Origin: Thalassospira profundimaris WP0211
GTDB lineage: Bacteria > Pseudomonadota > Alphaproteobacteria > Rhodospirillales > Thalassospiraceae
Length of the DNA stretch: 64,000 nt
NCBI RefSeq assembly: GCF_000300275.1
Contig: NZ_AMRN01000005.1
Span: 124,001-188,000 of the forward strand
Direction of reading: 5' to 3'
Shown here: one piece after another, positions 45,558-54,069 of the stretch
Numbering within the stretch: position 1 is the first letter of the stretch
Layout: the number at the start of each line of letters is the position of its first letter
The notes under the pieces: model-generated
Databases searched by the model: none
What the model was told of the DNA's origin: nothing
What the model saw: only the letters and a program-made list of their open reading frames with translations
Made by a program: the position numbers and the translations under genes

Positions 45558-46190
45558 CTACTGCCCGGGGTTGTCTGTTGTGCTGCCAAGTGTGAGCTTG
45601 CGCAGTGAAATCCACTGGGCGAGTTGATCGATGCGGTCATTCCCGAAGAAAGGTTCGTCCTCGTAGAAGAAGAAGGGCGATCCAAAGGCACCCATCTTGA
45701 TCGCGTCCTCGGTGACAGCGCGGACATGGTCTTTCCATTTCTGGGATTCGACGGCGGCACGCATTTCGGATGCATTGATGGAATGGCGGGTTGCGGCGGC
45801 AAAAACATTTTCCGGGTTGGACATATCAAGCCCGTCGGCAAAATAGCCGCGATAGATGTCCTTGGCGAACTTGCGCGCCAGCATCGGAGATCGCGATTCC
45901 AGCCAGTAATAGGCCCGGGTCGGAACCAGTGCCGCGTAGGGGAAGTTATTGGGGATTTGGAACGGAATGTTTTGCAGGCGTGCGCAGCGTTCCATGTCGT
46001 GCCGGAAATAAGGACCGCGGATCGGCTGATCCAGAAGCGGGCTTTGTCCTGTCTGTTTGAAGGCAGCACCAATCATGAAGGGGCGCCAGACGACCGTGAC
46101 GCCATGGCGTTTTTCGAAGTCTTCCATCCGCTCGGCGGCAAGGTAACCGTAAGGTGACGAGAAATCGAAGTAGAAGCTGACTTCAGACAT
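45558..46190 (-). CDS. DsbA-fold 2-hydroxychromene-2-carboxylate isomerase family protein
   Basis: A 210-residue thioredoxin-fold protein of the HCCA isomerase/kappa-GST-like group. The N-terminus FYFDFSSPYGYLAAERM holds the active-site Ser region, and GAFGSPFFFYEDEPFFGNDR is the conserved cis-Pro segment. True NahD acts in naphthalene catabolism; no such genes are nearby, so the substrate is unknown and a glutathione-dependent role is possible. It is divergent from, and not linked to, the Lrp/putA genes. A paralogue lies at 57277-57876. Confidence 0.85.
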   Translation of the reverse strand: MSEVSFYFDFSSPYGYLAAERMEDFEKRHGVTVVWRPFMIGAAFKQTGQSPLLDQPIRGPYFRHDMERCARLQNIPFQIPNNFPYAALVPTRAYYWLESRSPMLARKFAKDIYRGYFADGLDMSNPENVFAAATRHSINASEMRAAVESQKWKDHVRAVTEDAIKMGAFGSPFFFYEDEPFFGNDRIDQLAQWISLRKLTLGSTTDNPGQ

Positions 46191-46309
46191 GTTCCTGCAC
46201 CCGTTTTCCGTTTTGTTTTAACCAACAACTTTTTCAGCAGATCTGATGTCTGCTTTGATGAATGCGATTTTGATCTATTAAGTTGTTGCGAATCAACAAA
46301 AAAAGAAAA

Positions 46310-46783
46310 TCAGGGAATGACGATGCCGGGTCGGACTTTTACTTCTTCCATCACGACATATGTATGAGTCTGACCGACACCCTGAACAGAAGACAGCCGT
46401 TCAAGGAACTCGCGATAGGCATACATGTCCTCGACGCGCAGTTTCGCAAGATAGTCAAAACCACCTGCGACCATATGGCATTCTTCGATTTCAGGGAGCT
46501 TCTTGATCGCAGCGGCGAATACGTCAAAGACGTCAGGTGTGGTACGATCAAGAGTGATTTCAACGAAGACCACAAGTGACTGGTTAAGCTTGCGCGGATC
46601 CAGTGTTGCCATATAGCCGGTGATAAAGCCGTTTTGCTCAAGGCGGCGCACGCGTTCCAGACAGGGTGTCGGGCTCAGATTGACCCGGCGTGATAGCTCC
46701 ACATTGGACATGCGGCCATCGTTCTGAAGTTCGCGTAGGATCTGTTTGTCGATCTTGTCCAGGCTCTTGTGGTTCTTCTGCAT
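46310..46783 (-). CDS. Lrp/AsnC family regulator, probable proline-utilisation activator
   Basis: A 157-residue regulator. The N-terminal helix-turn-helix is LDKIDKQILRELQNDGRMSN then RVNLSPTPCLERVRRLEQ, and the C-terminal RAM domain contains HMVAGGFDYLAKLRVED. ATG at 46783 begins the family N-terminus. It is divergent from putA with a 204-bp gap. Lrp-type PutR or BkdR-like proteins commonly control the adjacent putA in response to proline, which is the likely role here; direct evidence is lacking. Confidence 0.9.
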   Translation of the reverse strand: MQKNHKSLDKIDKQILRELQNDGRMSNVELSRRVNLSPTPCLERVRRLEQNGFITGYMATLDPRKLNQSLVVFVEITLDRTTPDVFDVFAAAIKKLPEIEECHMVAGGFDYLAKLRVEDMYAYREFLERLSSVQGVGQTHTYVVMEEVKVRPGIVIP

Positions 46784-46987
46784 TTTAAGCGTCCAGCCAG
46801 TATTTGTGACTATGTGAATGTAAAAATTGTGGATGATATATCGTATTTTAGCCAAAAATGGCAGCACATTTTTCGGATGAAATAATATTGTCTGTTGCCA
46901 TAGAGGTGCAAAAGGCCCCGAAGCGCCTGAAATAATGTGCGTTCTTCGGGATCGGCAAAGTCCAACATCAGGGAGAGGCTTTTAAAC

Positions 46988-49900
46988 ATGTTCCGTACCG
47001 AACTGCCGCAACCGAATGAAATCCGCCAGACGATCCGTGACACTTATCGTGCCGATGAAGAGGCCGTTGTTGAACGCCTGATCGAAACAGCGCGTCTTTC
47101 CCCGAAACAGACCGCGCGCGTTCAGAACCGCGCCTATCAACTGGTTGCCCGCGTGCGCAGTGCCGATAACGGCAAAAGCGGCATTGATGCCCTGCTGCAT
47201 GAATACGAGCTGTCGAGCAAGGAAGGCGTCATCCTGATGTGCCTGGCCGAGGCACTTCTGCGTGTGCCCGATGCGGTGACCGCCGACAAGCTTATTCAGG
47301 ACAAACTGTTTGATGCCGACTGGCAAAGCCACCTCGGCCATTCCGACAGCTTCTTTGTCAATGCGTCGACCTGGGGGCTGATGCTGACCGGGCGGGTGAT
47401 CAAGTTCGGCAAGGCGGAAAAGGCCGATCCTGGTCGCCTGATCAAACGCATGATCGGCCGTTCGGGGGAGCCTGTCATTCGCAAGGCATTCAACCACGCC
47501 ATGCGGATCATGGGCCGCCAGTTCGTGATGGGCCGCACGATTGACGAGGCCGCCGAGCGCGCCAAGGCGAATGAAGAAAAAGGCTATCGCTATTCCTATG
47601 ATATGCTGGGCGAAGCCGCCCGGACGATGAAGGATGCCGATCGATATTATAAGGCATACGAAACTGCCATTCATGATATCGGGCGCGTTGCCAATGGCCG
47701 TGGGCCGATTGATAGTCCGGGCATCTCGGTCAAGCTTTCGGCGATCCATCCGCGCTATGACTTTGCCAACTATGATCGCGTGATGAACGAGTTGACCCCG
47801 CGGCTTAAGGAACTGGCACTTCTGGCAAAGAAATACGATATCGGCTTTACCGTCGATGCCGAGGAAGCCAACCGTCTTGACCTGTCGCTTGATGTCATCG
47901 GCACTGTCTTTGCCGATCCGGATCTTGATGGCTGGGAAGGCTATGGCTTGGCAGTTCAGGCCTATCAGAAACGTGCCTATCACGTTCTGGAGTGGCTTGC
48001 CGATCTGTCGACCAAGGTCGGGCGCAAGATGATGGTCCGCCTTGTGAAGGGGGCCTATTGGGATACCGAAGTCAAATTCAGTCAGGAAAACGGTTTTGAC
48101 GGCTATCCGGTCTTTACCCGCAAGGCATCGACCGATGTGTCCTATCTGGCGTGTGCGAAATATATGCTGTCGCGTCGCGATGCATTTTATTGCCAGTTCG
48201 CCAGCCACAATGCCCACACGGTGGCATCGGTTCTGGAAATGGCGGGTAATGACCGCACCTTTGAATTCCAGCGTCTGCATGGCATGGGCGAAGCACTTTA
48301 TGAGCAGATCGTCGACAAGAACGGCGAAAACGTTCCGTGCCGTGTCTATGCGCCGGTTGGCACCCATGAAGACCTTCTGGCCTATCTGGTGCGCCGTCTG
48401 TTGGAAAACGGCGCAAACACCAGCTTTGTGAACCGTATTCAGGATGAACAGCTGCCGATCGAGGAAATGATCGCCGATCCGATCGAAAAGATGGCGGCCC
48501 TTCCGCGCAAAGGCCATCCGAAGATTCCGGCACCGATTGACCTTTATGGTGCAAGTCGCGTCAACTCGCGCGGGCTTGATCTGACAGATACGCAAAAGCT
48601 TCTGCCACTCAGTGCCAAGCTTGCCGAGATCAAGAACAAGACCTGGAACGCCGCCCCGCTGATTGATGGCAAACTTGTTTCGGGCACCCCGATTGATGTC
48701 ATCAACCCGGCCAAGCTTGACGAGAAGGTCGGTGATCTTGTGCAGGCGACCGAGGCTGATATTGACGCCGCCGTTGTGGCAGCGCTCAAGGGCTATGAGA
48801 CCTGGAACAAGACACCGGCAAGTGACCGTGCGACGGCACTGCGTCGTCTGGGCGATCTGCTTGAAGAAAACATGGACGAGTTCATCGCGCTCTGTCAGCG
48901 CGAGGCCGGCAAGCTTTATTCCGATGGCGTTGCCGAAGTGCGCGAAGCCGTCGATTTCTGCCGCTATTACGCCAACCGGGCGGAGGAAACCTTCCGCGAA
49001 GGCAGCCCGCTTGAAGGCCGGGGGGTGATTGTTTGCATCAGCCCGTGGAACTTCCCGCTTGCGATCTTCTTGGGGCAAGTAACCGCAGCCCTTGCAGCAG
49101 GAAATGCTGTGATTGCCAAGCCGGCAGAGCAGACTTCACTGATTGCTGCCCGTGCGGCAGAACTGATCCTTGAATCCGGCGTTCCGGGCTCGGCATTCCA
49201 AATGGTTCCGGGGCCGGGGCGTGTGATTGGTAATCAGCTGATCAATGATCCGCGCATTGCCGGTGTCGCCTTTACCGGATCAACCGAAACCGCACAGGTG
49301 ATCAACCAGGCGCTGGCAAAACGCCCGGGCGTTCCGTTGCCACTGATTGCCGAGACCGGTGGTCAGAACGCGATGATTGTGGACTCGACCGCACTGCCCG
49401 AACAGGTCGTGCAGGACGCAATCATTTCCGGTTTCCAGTCGGCCGGTCAGCGTTGCTCGGCCCTTCGTGTGCTGTTTGTTCAGGAAGACATTGCCGACAA
49501 GTTGTGTGAAATGCTGGTCGGTGCGATGAAGGAACTGCGCGTCGGTGATCCGAAGTTCCTTGATATTGATGTCGGTCCGGTGATTGACGAAAAATCGCGC
49601 AAGGTTCTTGAAGCCCATGCCGAGCGCATGAAAAAAGAAGCCAAGCTTCTGCATGCCTGTGACATGCTTCCGGAATGCGAAGGCGGCAATTTCTTTGCGC
49701 CGCATTGCTTTGAAATCCCATCGATCAATGTGCTTGAACGCGAAGTGTTCGGCCCGGTTGTGCATGTGGTGCGCTATAAGGCGCGCGATCTGCCCAAGAT
49801 CCTTGATCAGATCAATGCATCGGGTTATGGCCTGACCCTTGGTATTCATTCCCGTATTGATACCACCGTGCGCGAGATTTCGCAGAAACTGCGGGTTGGC

Positions 49901-50791
49901 AACTGCTATGTGAACCGTAACCAGATCGGTGCGGTGGTCGGTGTTCAGCCGTTCGGCGGGCAGGGTAAATCGGGGACCGGTCCAAAGGCCGGTGGTCCGC
50001 ACTATGTCGAACGCTTTGCCAAGCCGATTGCGAAGGCAAATACCATTTCCAATGATGACGTGTCAGACGATCGTGCACCGATCATCGTCAAGGATGTCAT
50101 TGCGACCAGCGAATATGCCGCGATGCTGGCCGCCCAGGAAGAATGGCAGGCAACCAATGGCAATGCGCGTGTGACCATCCTTGAAAAGCTGTCGGCCAAG
50201 ATGGATGCATCGGGCAATGATGCCCTGATGGCGGGGGCCGATCATGTGGCGAACTTTGCCGCCCTTTCGGAAAACGGCTTTGTGGCACCAACCCGGATGC
50301 CCGGGCCGACTGGTGAAACCAACGACCTTTATTGTCAGGGACGTGGTGTTTACCTGATCCAGGCGGACAAGGATGCGGAACCGGCAAAAATCATCCGCCA
50401 TCTTGGTGCCGCCCTTGCCGCGGGCAATGCGGTGATCCTTGCGGGCGATCAGAAATGGCTTGCCGATATTCCAGCACTCGCACAGCAGGCAGGCCTTCCG
50501 GCCAAGTTGGTCAAGGCGGTCGGCACCAATACCGGTCTGGGCGCGATGTATGATGGTGATATCGCCGGGGTATCGTGCGTGGCATCGCTTGATCGCGTGA
50601 CGTCGTTCAAGCAGCTTCTGGCCAAGCGCGATGGCGCGATCCTGTCGCTGATTTCCGATAGCGGCGCCGAGGATGACGGTGCATTGCCCGATGAGGCGTT
50701 CCTGCATCGCTTTGCCACTGAAAAGACGATCACGATCAACACCACGGCGGCGGGCGGTAACGCATCGCTGATGTCGATGGAAGAAGATTGA
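46988..50791 (+). CDS. putA: Bifunctional proline dehydrogenase / P5C dehydrogenase PutA
   Basis: Oxidises proline to glutamate through two active sites connected by channelling. It has 1267 residues. There is no ribbon-helix-helix at the N-terminus, so it is not a repressor. The FAD-binding PRODH barrel has YDMLGEAARTMKDA, VRLVKGAYWDTE and EFQRLHGMGEALYEQ. The P5C dehydrogenase domain has SPWNFPLAIFLGQ, AETGGQNAMIVD and the catalytic Cys823 in AGQRCSALR. A C-terminal ALDH-like domain (about 1030-1267) ends GGNASLMSMEE, marking a type B PutA. GGGAGAGG precedes the ATG. Confidence 0.97.
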   Translation: MFRTELPQPNEIRQTIRDTYRADEEAVVERLIETARLSPKQTARVQNRAYQLVARVRSADNGKSGIDALLHEYELSSKEGVILMCLAEALLRVPDAVTADKLIQDKLFDADWQSHLGHSDSFFVNASTWGLMLTGRVIKFGKAEKADPGRLIKRMIGRSGEPVIRKAFNHAMRIMGRQFVMGRTIDEAAERAKANEEKGYRYSYDMLGEAARTMKDADRYYKAYETAIHDIGRVANGRGPIDSPGISVKLSAIHPRYDFANYDRVMNELTPRLKELALLAKKYDIGFTVDAEEANRLDLSLDVIGTVFADPDLDGWEGYGLAVQAYQKRAYHVLEWLADLSTKVGRKMMVRLVKGAYWDTEVKFSQENGFDGYPVFTRKASTDVSYLACAKYMLSRRDAFYCQFASHNAHTVASVLEMAGNDRTFEFQRLHGMGEALYEQIVDKNGENVPCRVYAPVGTHEDLLAYLVRRLLENGANTSFVNRIQDEQLPIEEMIADPIEKMAALPRKGHPKIPAPIDLYGASRVNSRGLDLTDTQKLLPLSAKLAEIKNKTWNAAPLIDGKLVSGTPIDVINPAKLDEKVGDLVQATEADIDAAVVAALKGYETWNKTPASDRATALRRLGDLLEENMDEFIALCQREAGKLYSDGVAEVREAVDFCRYYANRAEETFREGSPLEGRGVIVCISPWNFPLAIFLGQVTAALAAGNAVIAKPAEQTSLIAARAAELILESGVPGSAFQMVPGPGRVIGNQLINDPRIAGVAFTGSTETAQVINQALAKRPGVPLPLIAETGGQNAMIVDSTALPEQVVQDAIISGFQSAGQRCSALRVLFVQEDIADKLCEMLVGAMKELRVGDPKFLDIDVGPVIDEKSRKVLEAHAERMKKEAKLLHACDMLPECEGGNFFAPHCFEIPSINVLEREVFGPVVHVVRYKARDLPKILDQINASGYGLTLGIHSRIDTTVREISQKLRVGNCYVNRNQIGAVVGVQPFGGQGKSGTGPKAGGPHYVERFAKPIAKANTISNDDVSDDRAPIIVKDVIATSEYAAMLAAQEEWQATNGNARVTILEKLSAKMDASGNDALMAGADHVANFAALSENGFVAPTRMPGPTGETNDLYCQGRGVYLIQADKDAEPAKIIRHLGAALAAGNAVILAGDQKWLADIPALAQQAGLPAKLVKAVGTNTGLGAMYDGDIAGVSCVASLDRVTSFKQLLAKRDGAILSLISDSGAEDDGALPDEAFLHRFATEKTITINTTAAGGNASLMSMEED

Positions 50792-50812
50792 TCTGCCAGA
50801 TGGACATGTCAG

Positions 50813-50849
50813 ATGGACCGGGACGAAATTCCCGGTCCATTTTTCTTTC
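50813..50849 (+). terminator. Terminator after putA
   Basis: ATGGACCGGG (50813-50822) and CCCGGTCCAT (50831-50840) form a perfect 10-bp stem with an 8-base loop, followed by TTTTTCTTTC. Confidence 0.92.
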
Positions 50850-51019
50850 ATTCATTCGTGATCTCTGATGTAGGATGTGCGCGCCTGAACACGGTCGGGC
50901 TTTTTTTCGTCAAAATTGGCTGCAATAGCTATTGGTCGGAACAGTTGACGTCCTGCGGCGTTTGAACTGACGCAAGAAGATTGACCCATGTCAGGCAGGC
51001 ATGAACAAGGAGAACAGGA

Positions 51020-51649
51020 ATGATCAAGGTAAACTGCGGCATTGGCCGTGTTCTGAAAACGGTATCGGTATGTGCGCTGCTGGCGGTACCGCTGGCGGCC
51101 TGCGGACCGCTGCAAATGCCGTTGGAAGACCGCACCGGCAATGATCAGTGGCAAGATACCCAGATCAAGTCTGGCATCCTTGGCGAGTTCTCCAAGGTCG
51201 ATCACACCTATCTGATGGATGTGAATATCGACATCTGGGAACAGAATGTCATGGTCACCGGCATGGTGGATTCCAAGGGCAAGTATTATGACGTCATATC
51301 GCTGGTCAAACAGGATAACCGGATCAAAACGGTCTATGACCATCTGGTAATTGCCGATCAGGAAACGATTGATGCCTATCACCGGGCCGAAGATGAATAT
51401 GGCAAGAACGCCGTTCCGACCGATTCGGCAACCCAGTCCGTGTCCGACGTCTGGATCGAAAGCCAGATCAAGGCATTGTTATTGGCCGAAAAAGGTGTGA
51501 GTTCCGTCAACTATCGTTGGCAGTCGGTGCAGAATGTCGTCTACATCATGGGCGAGGCACAAAGCGATGCAGAGCTTGAAAAGGTCCTGTCGATCGTGCG
51601 CCGGATCAAAGGTGTGACCAAGGTGGTTAGCCACATCGCAAAGGCCTGA
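51020..51649 (+). CDS. BON-domain lipoprotein
   Basis: A 209-residue secreted lipoprotein. A signal peptide ends in the lipobox LAAC, with lipidated Cys28. Two BON-like domains follow: WQDTQIKSGILGEFSKVDH to NIDIWEQNVMVTGMV (about 44-82), and WIESQIKALLLAEKGV to NVVYIMGEAQSD (about 145-185). BON domains bind lipid surfaces; relatives DolP and OsmY support outer-membrane integrity. AGGAG-like sequence precedes the ATG. It is a single-gene unit with a strong terminator. Confidence 0.9.
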   Translation: MIKVNCGIGRVLKTVSVCALLAVPLAACGPLQMPLEDRTGNDQWQDTQIKSGILGEFSKVDHTYLMDVNIDIWEQNVMVTGMVDSKGKYYDVISLVKQDNRIKTVYDHLVIADQETIDAYHRAEDEYGKNAVPTDSATQSVSDVWIESQIKALLLAEKGVSSVNYRWQSVQNVVYIMGEAQSDAELEKVLSIVRRIKGVTKVVSHIAKA

Positions 51650-51684
51650 TCACTTTTATCGCCTTGTGATAAAACAGTTTTTCG

Positions 51685-51725
51685 AAAATTCCCCGCAGGC
51701 GTTCGGCCTTGCGGGGAATTTTTTT
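51685..51725 (+). terminator. Terminator after the BON lipoprotein gene
   Basis: A perfect 13-bp stem, AAAATTCCCCGCA (51685-51697) and TGCGGGGAATTTT (51710-51722), followed by more T. It lies 36 bp after the stop. Confidence 0.93.
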
Positions 51726-51749
51726 GTCCGGGTTTGTTGCAAAAGTGTT

Positions 51750-51768
51750 TGAAAACCATTCGCATTTA
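51750..51768 (+). promoter_or_regulatory. Possible Fur-type site upstream of bfd-like gene
   Basis: TGAAAACCATTCGCATTTA at 51750-51768 has one good half (ATTCGCA) of the alphaproteobacterial Fur-type box and a weaker second half. It is 46 bp upstream of the ferredoxin gene. A related GATTGCAATC sequence (51800-51809) lies immediately before the start codon. Assignment is tentative. Confidence 0.35.
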
Positions 51769-51814
51769 TCTTAGAGGTGTCGATACGTAATTAATAACTG
51801 ATTGCAATCGCACC

Positions 51815-52048
51815 ATGTATGTCTGCATTTGTAATGCGCTCAAGGAGAAAGACGTCCGCCGTGCCGCCGAGCAGGGCGGGGCGACACGTCCGGCGGAAGT
51901 TTTCCGTTTCCATGGTTGCGCGCCGCAATGTGGCAAATGTGCTTGCCACATGCGTGCAGAACTGCTTCAGGCCAGGACCTGCGGCAATTGCGATTGCGAT
52001 GATGCAGCGGCTGTGACGGCAAATATCGAACCGATTGCCGCCGAGTAA
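51815..52048 (+). CDS. bfd: Bacterioferritin-associated ferredoxin-like (2Fe-2S) protein
   Basis: A 77-residue protein of the Bfd type, which helps release iron from bacterioferritin. The Bfd domain has CIC near residues 4-6 and the pair CAPQCGKC near 35-42, giving the CxC-n-CxxC set, then CACH. A short Cys-rich tail (CGNCDCDD) goes beyond the usual four ligands. No bacterioferritin gene is adjacent. Iron-responsive control is suggested by a Fur-like site upstream. Confidence 0.88.
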   Translation: MYVCICNALKEKDVRRAAEQGGATRPAEVFRFHGCAPQCGKCACHMRAELLQARTCGNCDCDDAAAVTANIEPIAAE

Positions 52049-52078
52049 GCTACTTCCAGGCAATTCGTACAAAACGAA

Positions 52079-52112
52079 AAAGGCGAAGCCACATGGGCCT
52101 CGCCTTTGTTGT
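52079..52112. terminator. Terminator between bfd and leucine dehydrogenase
   Basis: AAAGGCGA (52079-52086) and TCGCCTTT (52100-52107) with a structured loop, followed by GTTGTTT. The A-tract on the left lets it serve the convergent leucine dehydrogenase gene as well. Confidence 0.85.
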
Positions 52113-52141
52113 TTGTGGCAGATGCTGCTTGATCAGCACCG

Positions 52142-53191
52142 TTACTTTTTCAGGCCAAAGCGTTCCTCGGCCAGGCGATCGGCGACAAAGCCGGTCGACA
52201 GGTTCTGTTGTTTGGCGCGTTCAAAAATCTCGCGCACGGTTTCACCAATGCCTTCGATATGCATGTTGGTTTCGGCAACCGTTTTGCCTTCGCGACAGTA
52301 ATAGACTTCGATGACACCGCCGGCATTGATCACGTAATCCGGGGCATACAAAATCCCGGCTTCGCGCAACATTTCGCCATGGCGATCATCTTCAAGCTGG
52401 TTGTTGGCCGCACCGGCAATCACACCAACCTTGAGTTCCTCGATCGTTTTGTCATTGATCACCCCGCCAAGGGCGCAAGGGGCAAGGATATCGGCATCAA
52501 CCGACAGGATTTTATCAACCGGAACCGCGGTTGCGCCAAATTCCATGGCAGCGGCCTTCATGCTGGCGGCATTCAGGTCCGCAACAATCAGCTTGGCCCC
52601 GGCCGCATGCAGCATCCGGCAGAGGTGATAGCCGACATGCCCCAGCCCCTGCACTGCGACCCGCATGCCCGTAAGGTCGTCGCTGCCATGTTTGAAGCGC
52701 ACCGCTTCCTTAAGCCCGATGAAAACGCCATAGGCGGTAAAGGGGGACGGATCACCGGTGCGCTCCGGGTCCTTGCCATCATTGATGCCACCGACATGCT
52801 TGGTCTGGCTTGCGATATGACCCATGTCTTCGGGGCTGGTGCCGACATCCTCGGCAACGATATAGCGCCCGCCAAGTTGCTCGACAGCGCGGCCCATTGC
52901 GCGGAAGAGTTCTGGCGTCTTCTGACTGCGCGGATCACCGATGATGACCGACTTGCCGCCGCCAAGCGGAAGGTTGGCGAGTGCGGATTTGTAAGTCATG
53001 CCGCGCGACAGGCGCAAAACATCATGGATGGCGTCCTGTTCGCTGGCATAGGGCCACATGCGACAGCCGCCAAGTGACGGGCCAAGGTTGGTGTTGTGGA
53101 CCGCGATGATGGTTTTCAGGCCGGTGGTTTTGTCGCTGGCAAAGACGACCTGTTCGTGGTCATCAAAGGCGATATCGGAAAAGACGTTCAT
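52142..53191 (-). CDS. Leucine dehydrogenase (Glu/Leu/Phe/Val dehydrogenase family)
   Basis: Oxidative deaminase of branched-chain amino acids, NAD-dependent. It has 349 residues. The substrate segment NLGPSLGGCRMWPY and the catalytic-Lys region ALANLPLGGGKSVIIGD are characteristic, as is the cofactor loop VQGLGHVGYHLC. Length and pattern fit leucine/valine dehydrogenase rather than the larger glutamate enzymes. ATG at 53191 (MNVFSDIAF) is preceded by AGGAGG. It would feed 2-ketoisocaproate to the leucine pathway at 39-44 kb. Phenylalanine dehydrogenase is a less likely alternative. Confidence 0.9.
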   Translation of the reverse strand: MNVFSDIAFDDHEQVVFASDKTTGLKTIIAVHNTNLGPSLGGCRMWPYASEQDAIHDVLRLSRGMTYKSALANLPLGGGKSVIIGDPRSQKTPELFRAMGRAVEQLGGRYIVAEDVGTSPEDMGHIASQTKHVGGINDGKDPERTGDPSPFTAYGVFIGLKEAVRFKHGSDDLTGMRVAVQGLGHVGYHLCRMLHAAGAKLIVADLNAASMKAAAMEFGATAVPVDKILSVDADILAPCALGGVINDKTIEELKVGVIAGAANNQLEDDRHGEMLREAGILYAPDYVINAGGVIEVYYCREGKTVAETNMHIEGIGETVREIFERAKQQNLSTGFVADRLAEERFGLKK

Positions 53192-53729
53192 CCTCTTGCA
53201 GCCTCCTGGCAGCATCATTTTTCTGGTGCAGGCTGTTTCCTGCTTATCCCTTTATGTTTGATGCATCCGGCGTTGGATCAATTTCTAATTCCGCGAATGT
53301 GCAAAAAAGATCGTTTCGGTTGAGGGGCTGCTTTGGTGTGGAATTATTCTGAGTTTGCCAAAGCTGCATTGTAATTTTATTGCGCGCACTGTGCGCTGCA
53401 GCATCTTCGCTGTTTGAAGGCAGGTGGCATTTTCGACCCGACAGGGATTCTTTTGTGGGTGAAATTGGTCGGTTTCAGCCTGGCTTTTATGGTGCAGTGC
53501 ACTTGCGGCGATTTGTCCTGAATCAGGGTATTCGTCATGCGCCTATGCCAAATTCGCACTTGAAACCGGAGCAATTAATCTGGAACTATCAATTAACCGG
53601 ACAATTTACGGCTCGTTAAGGTGCGAAACGTAGACTCACGGTTGGGTATCTTGTGATTGAGATTCCCGGTTCAGGACAGGTTGGCGTCTGGGCGGCGCCA
53701 GCGAACAAAATATAAGGAGAGCGGCGGAT
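53192..53729. other. Intergenic region, no credible gene
   Basis: This 538-bp gap separates leucine dehydrogenase (minus) from a small hypothetical gene (plus). ORFs within it use poor starts and do not look like proteins. It contains a palindrome GCGCAC-T-GTGCGC at 53384-53396, a possible regulator site for either gene. AAGGAG near 53714 is the ribosome binding site of the small gene. Confidence 0.6.
53384..53396. promoter_or_regulatory. Palindrome in leucine dehydrogenase upstream region
   Basis: GCGCAC-T-GTGCGC, 6-bp arms, about 195 bp upstream of the leucine dehydrogenase start. Its arms are the reverse order of the fabD spacer palindrome, so they are not the same site. Role unknown. Confidence 0.3.
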
Positions 53730-53963
53730 ATGTCTGCATTCACAGGCCATCGCCAAACCGTATATGAAGTTGAACTGCACAATCAGGCTGTGCGCGAATG
53801 TGTCAAAGAGAACCGATCCCACGACCTCTTTGATGACCGCTGGGCTGATGTTCAAACTCATGAAGTTGCGGCCAGCGACGAAACCAAGGCCCTTGCCATG
53901 ATCGAAAATAGCTATCCGTCAGAAGATGGTTTCGTTGTCGATCACGTCAAACGCCTAGGATAA
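53730..53963 (+). CDS. Small hypothetical protein (77 residues)
   Basis: No family recognised. The product is acidic, soluble and rich in charged residues, with segments such as QAVRECVKENRSHDLFDDRW and ENSYPSEDGFVVDHVKRLG. I count it as real because an AAGGAG ribosome binding site lies 11 bp upstream, a strong terminator follows 20 bp after the stop, and its composition is protein-like. It is convergent with the pyruvate oxidase-like gene. Confidence 0.7.
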   Translation: MSAFTGHRQTVYEVELHNQAVRECVKENRSHDLFDDRWADVQTHEVAASDETKALAMIENSYPSEDGFVVDHVKRLG

Positions 53964-53982
53964 CAGTCACCAAACATATTCG

Positions 53983-54021
53983 AAAAAAAAGCGTGGTCAG
54001 CTTTGCTGCCACGCTTTTTTT
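53983..54021. terminator. Bidirectional terminator after the small gene
   Basis: AAAAAAAAGCGTGG and CCACGCTTTTTTT (arms 53983-53996 and 54009-54021), with an inner CAGC-TTT-GCTG extension. It can stop both the small gene and the convergent pyruvate oxidase-like gene. Confidence 0.92.
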
Positions 54022-54069
54022 CTGAGCTGAACCTGCAAAACAAAGCAGGCTTCATCAGGGCATTTCGGC

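Noticed and set aside
46982-49078. Long open frame of 698 codons antisense to putA
   Set aside because: It lies entirely opposite a clear PutA reading frame. High GC and codon bias readily open the opposite strand, and the translation shows no family motifs.
53380-53619. Possible 79-residue gene upstream of the small hypothetical gene
   Set aside because: The start would be TTG without a ribosome binding site, and the composition looks non-coding.
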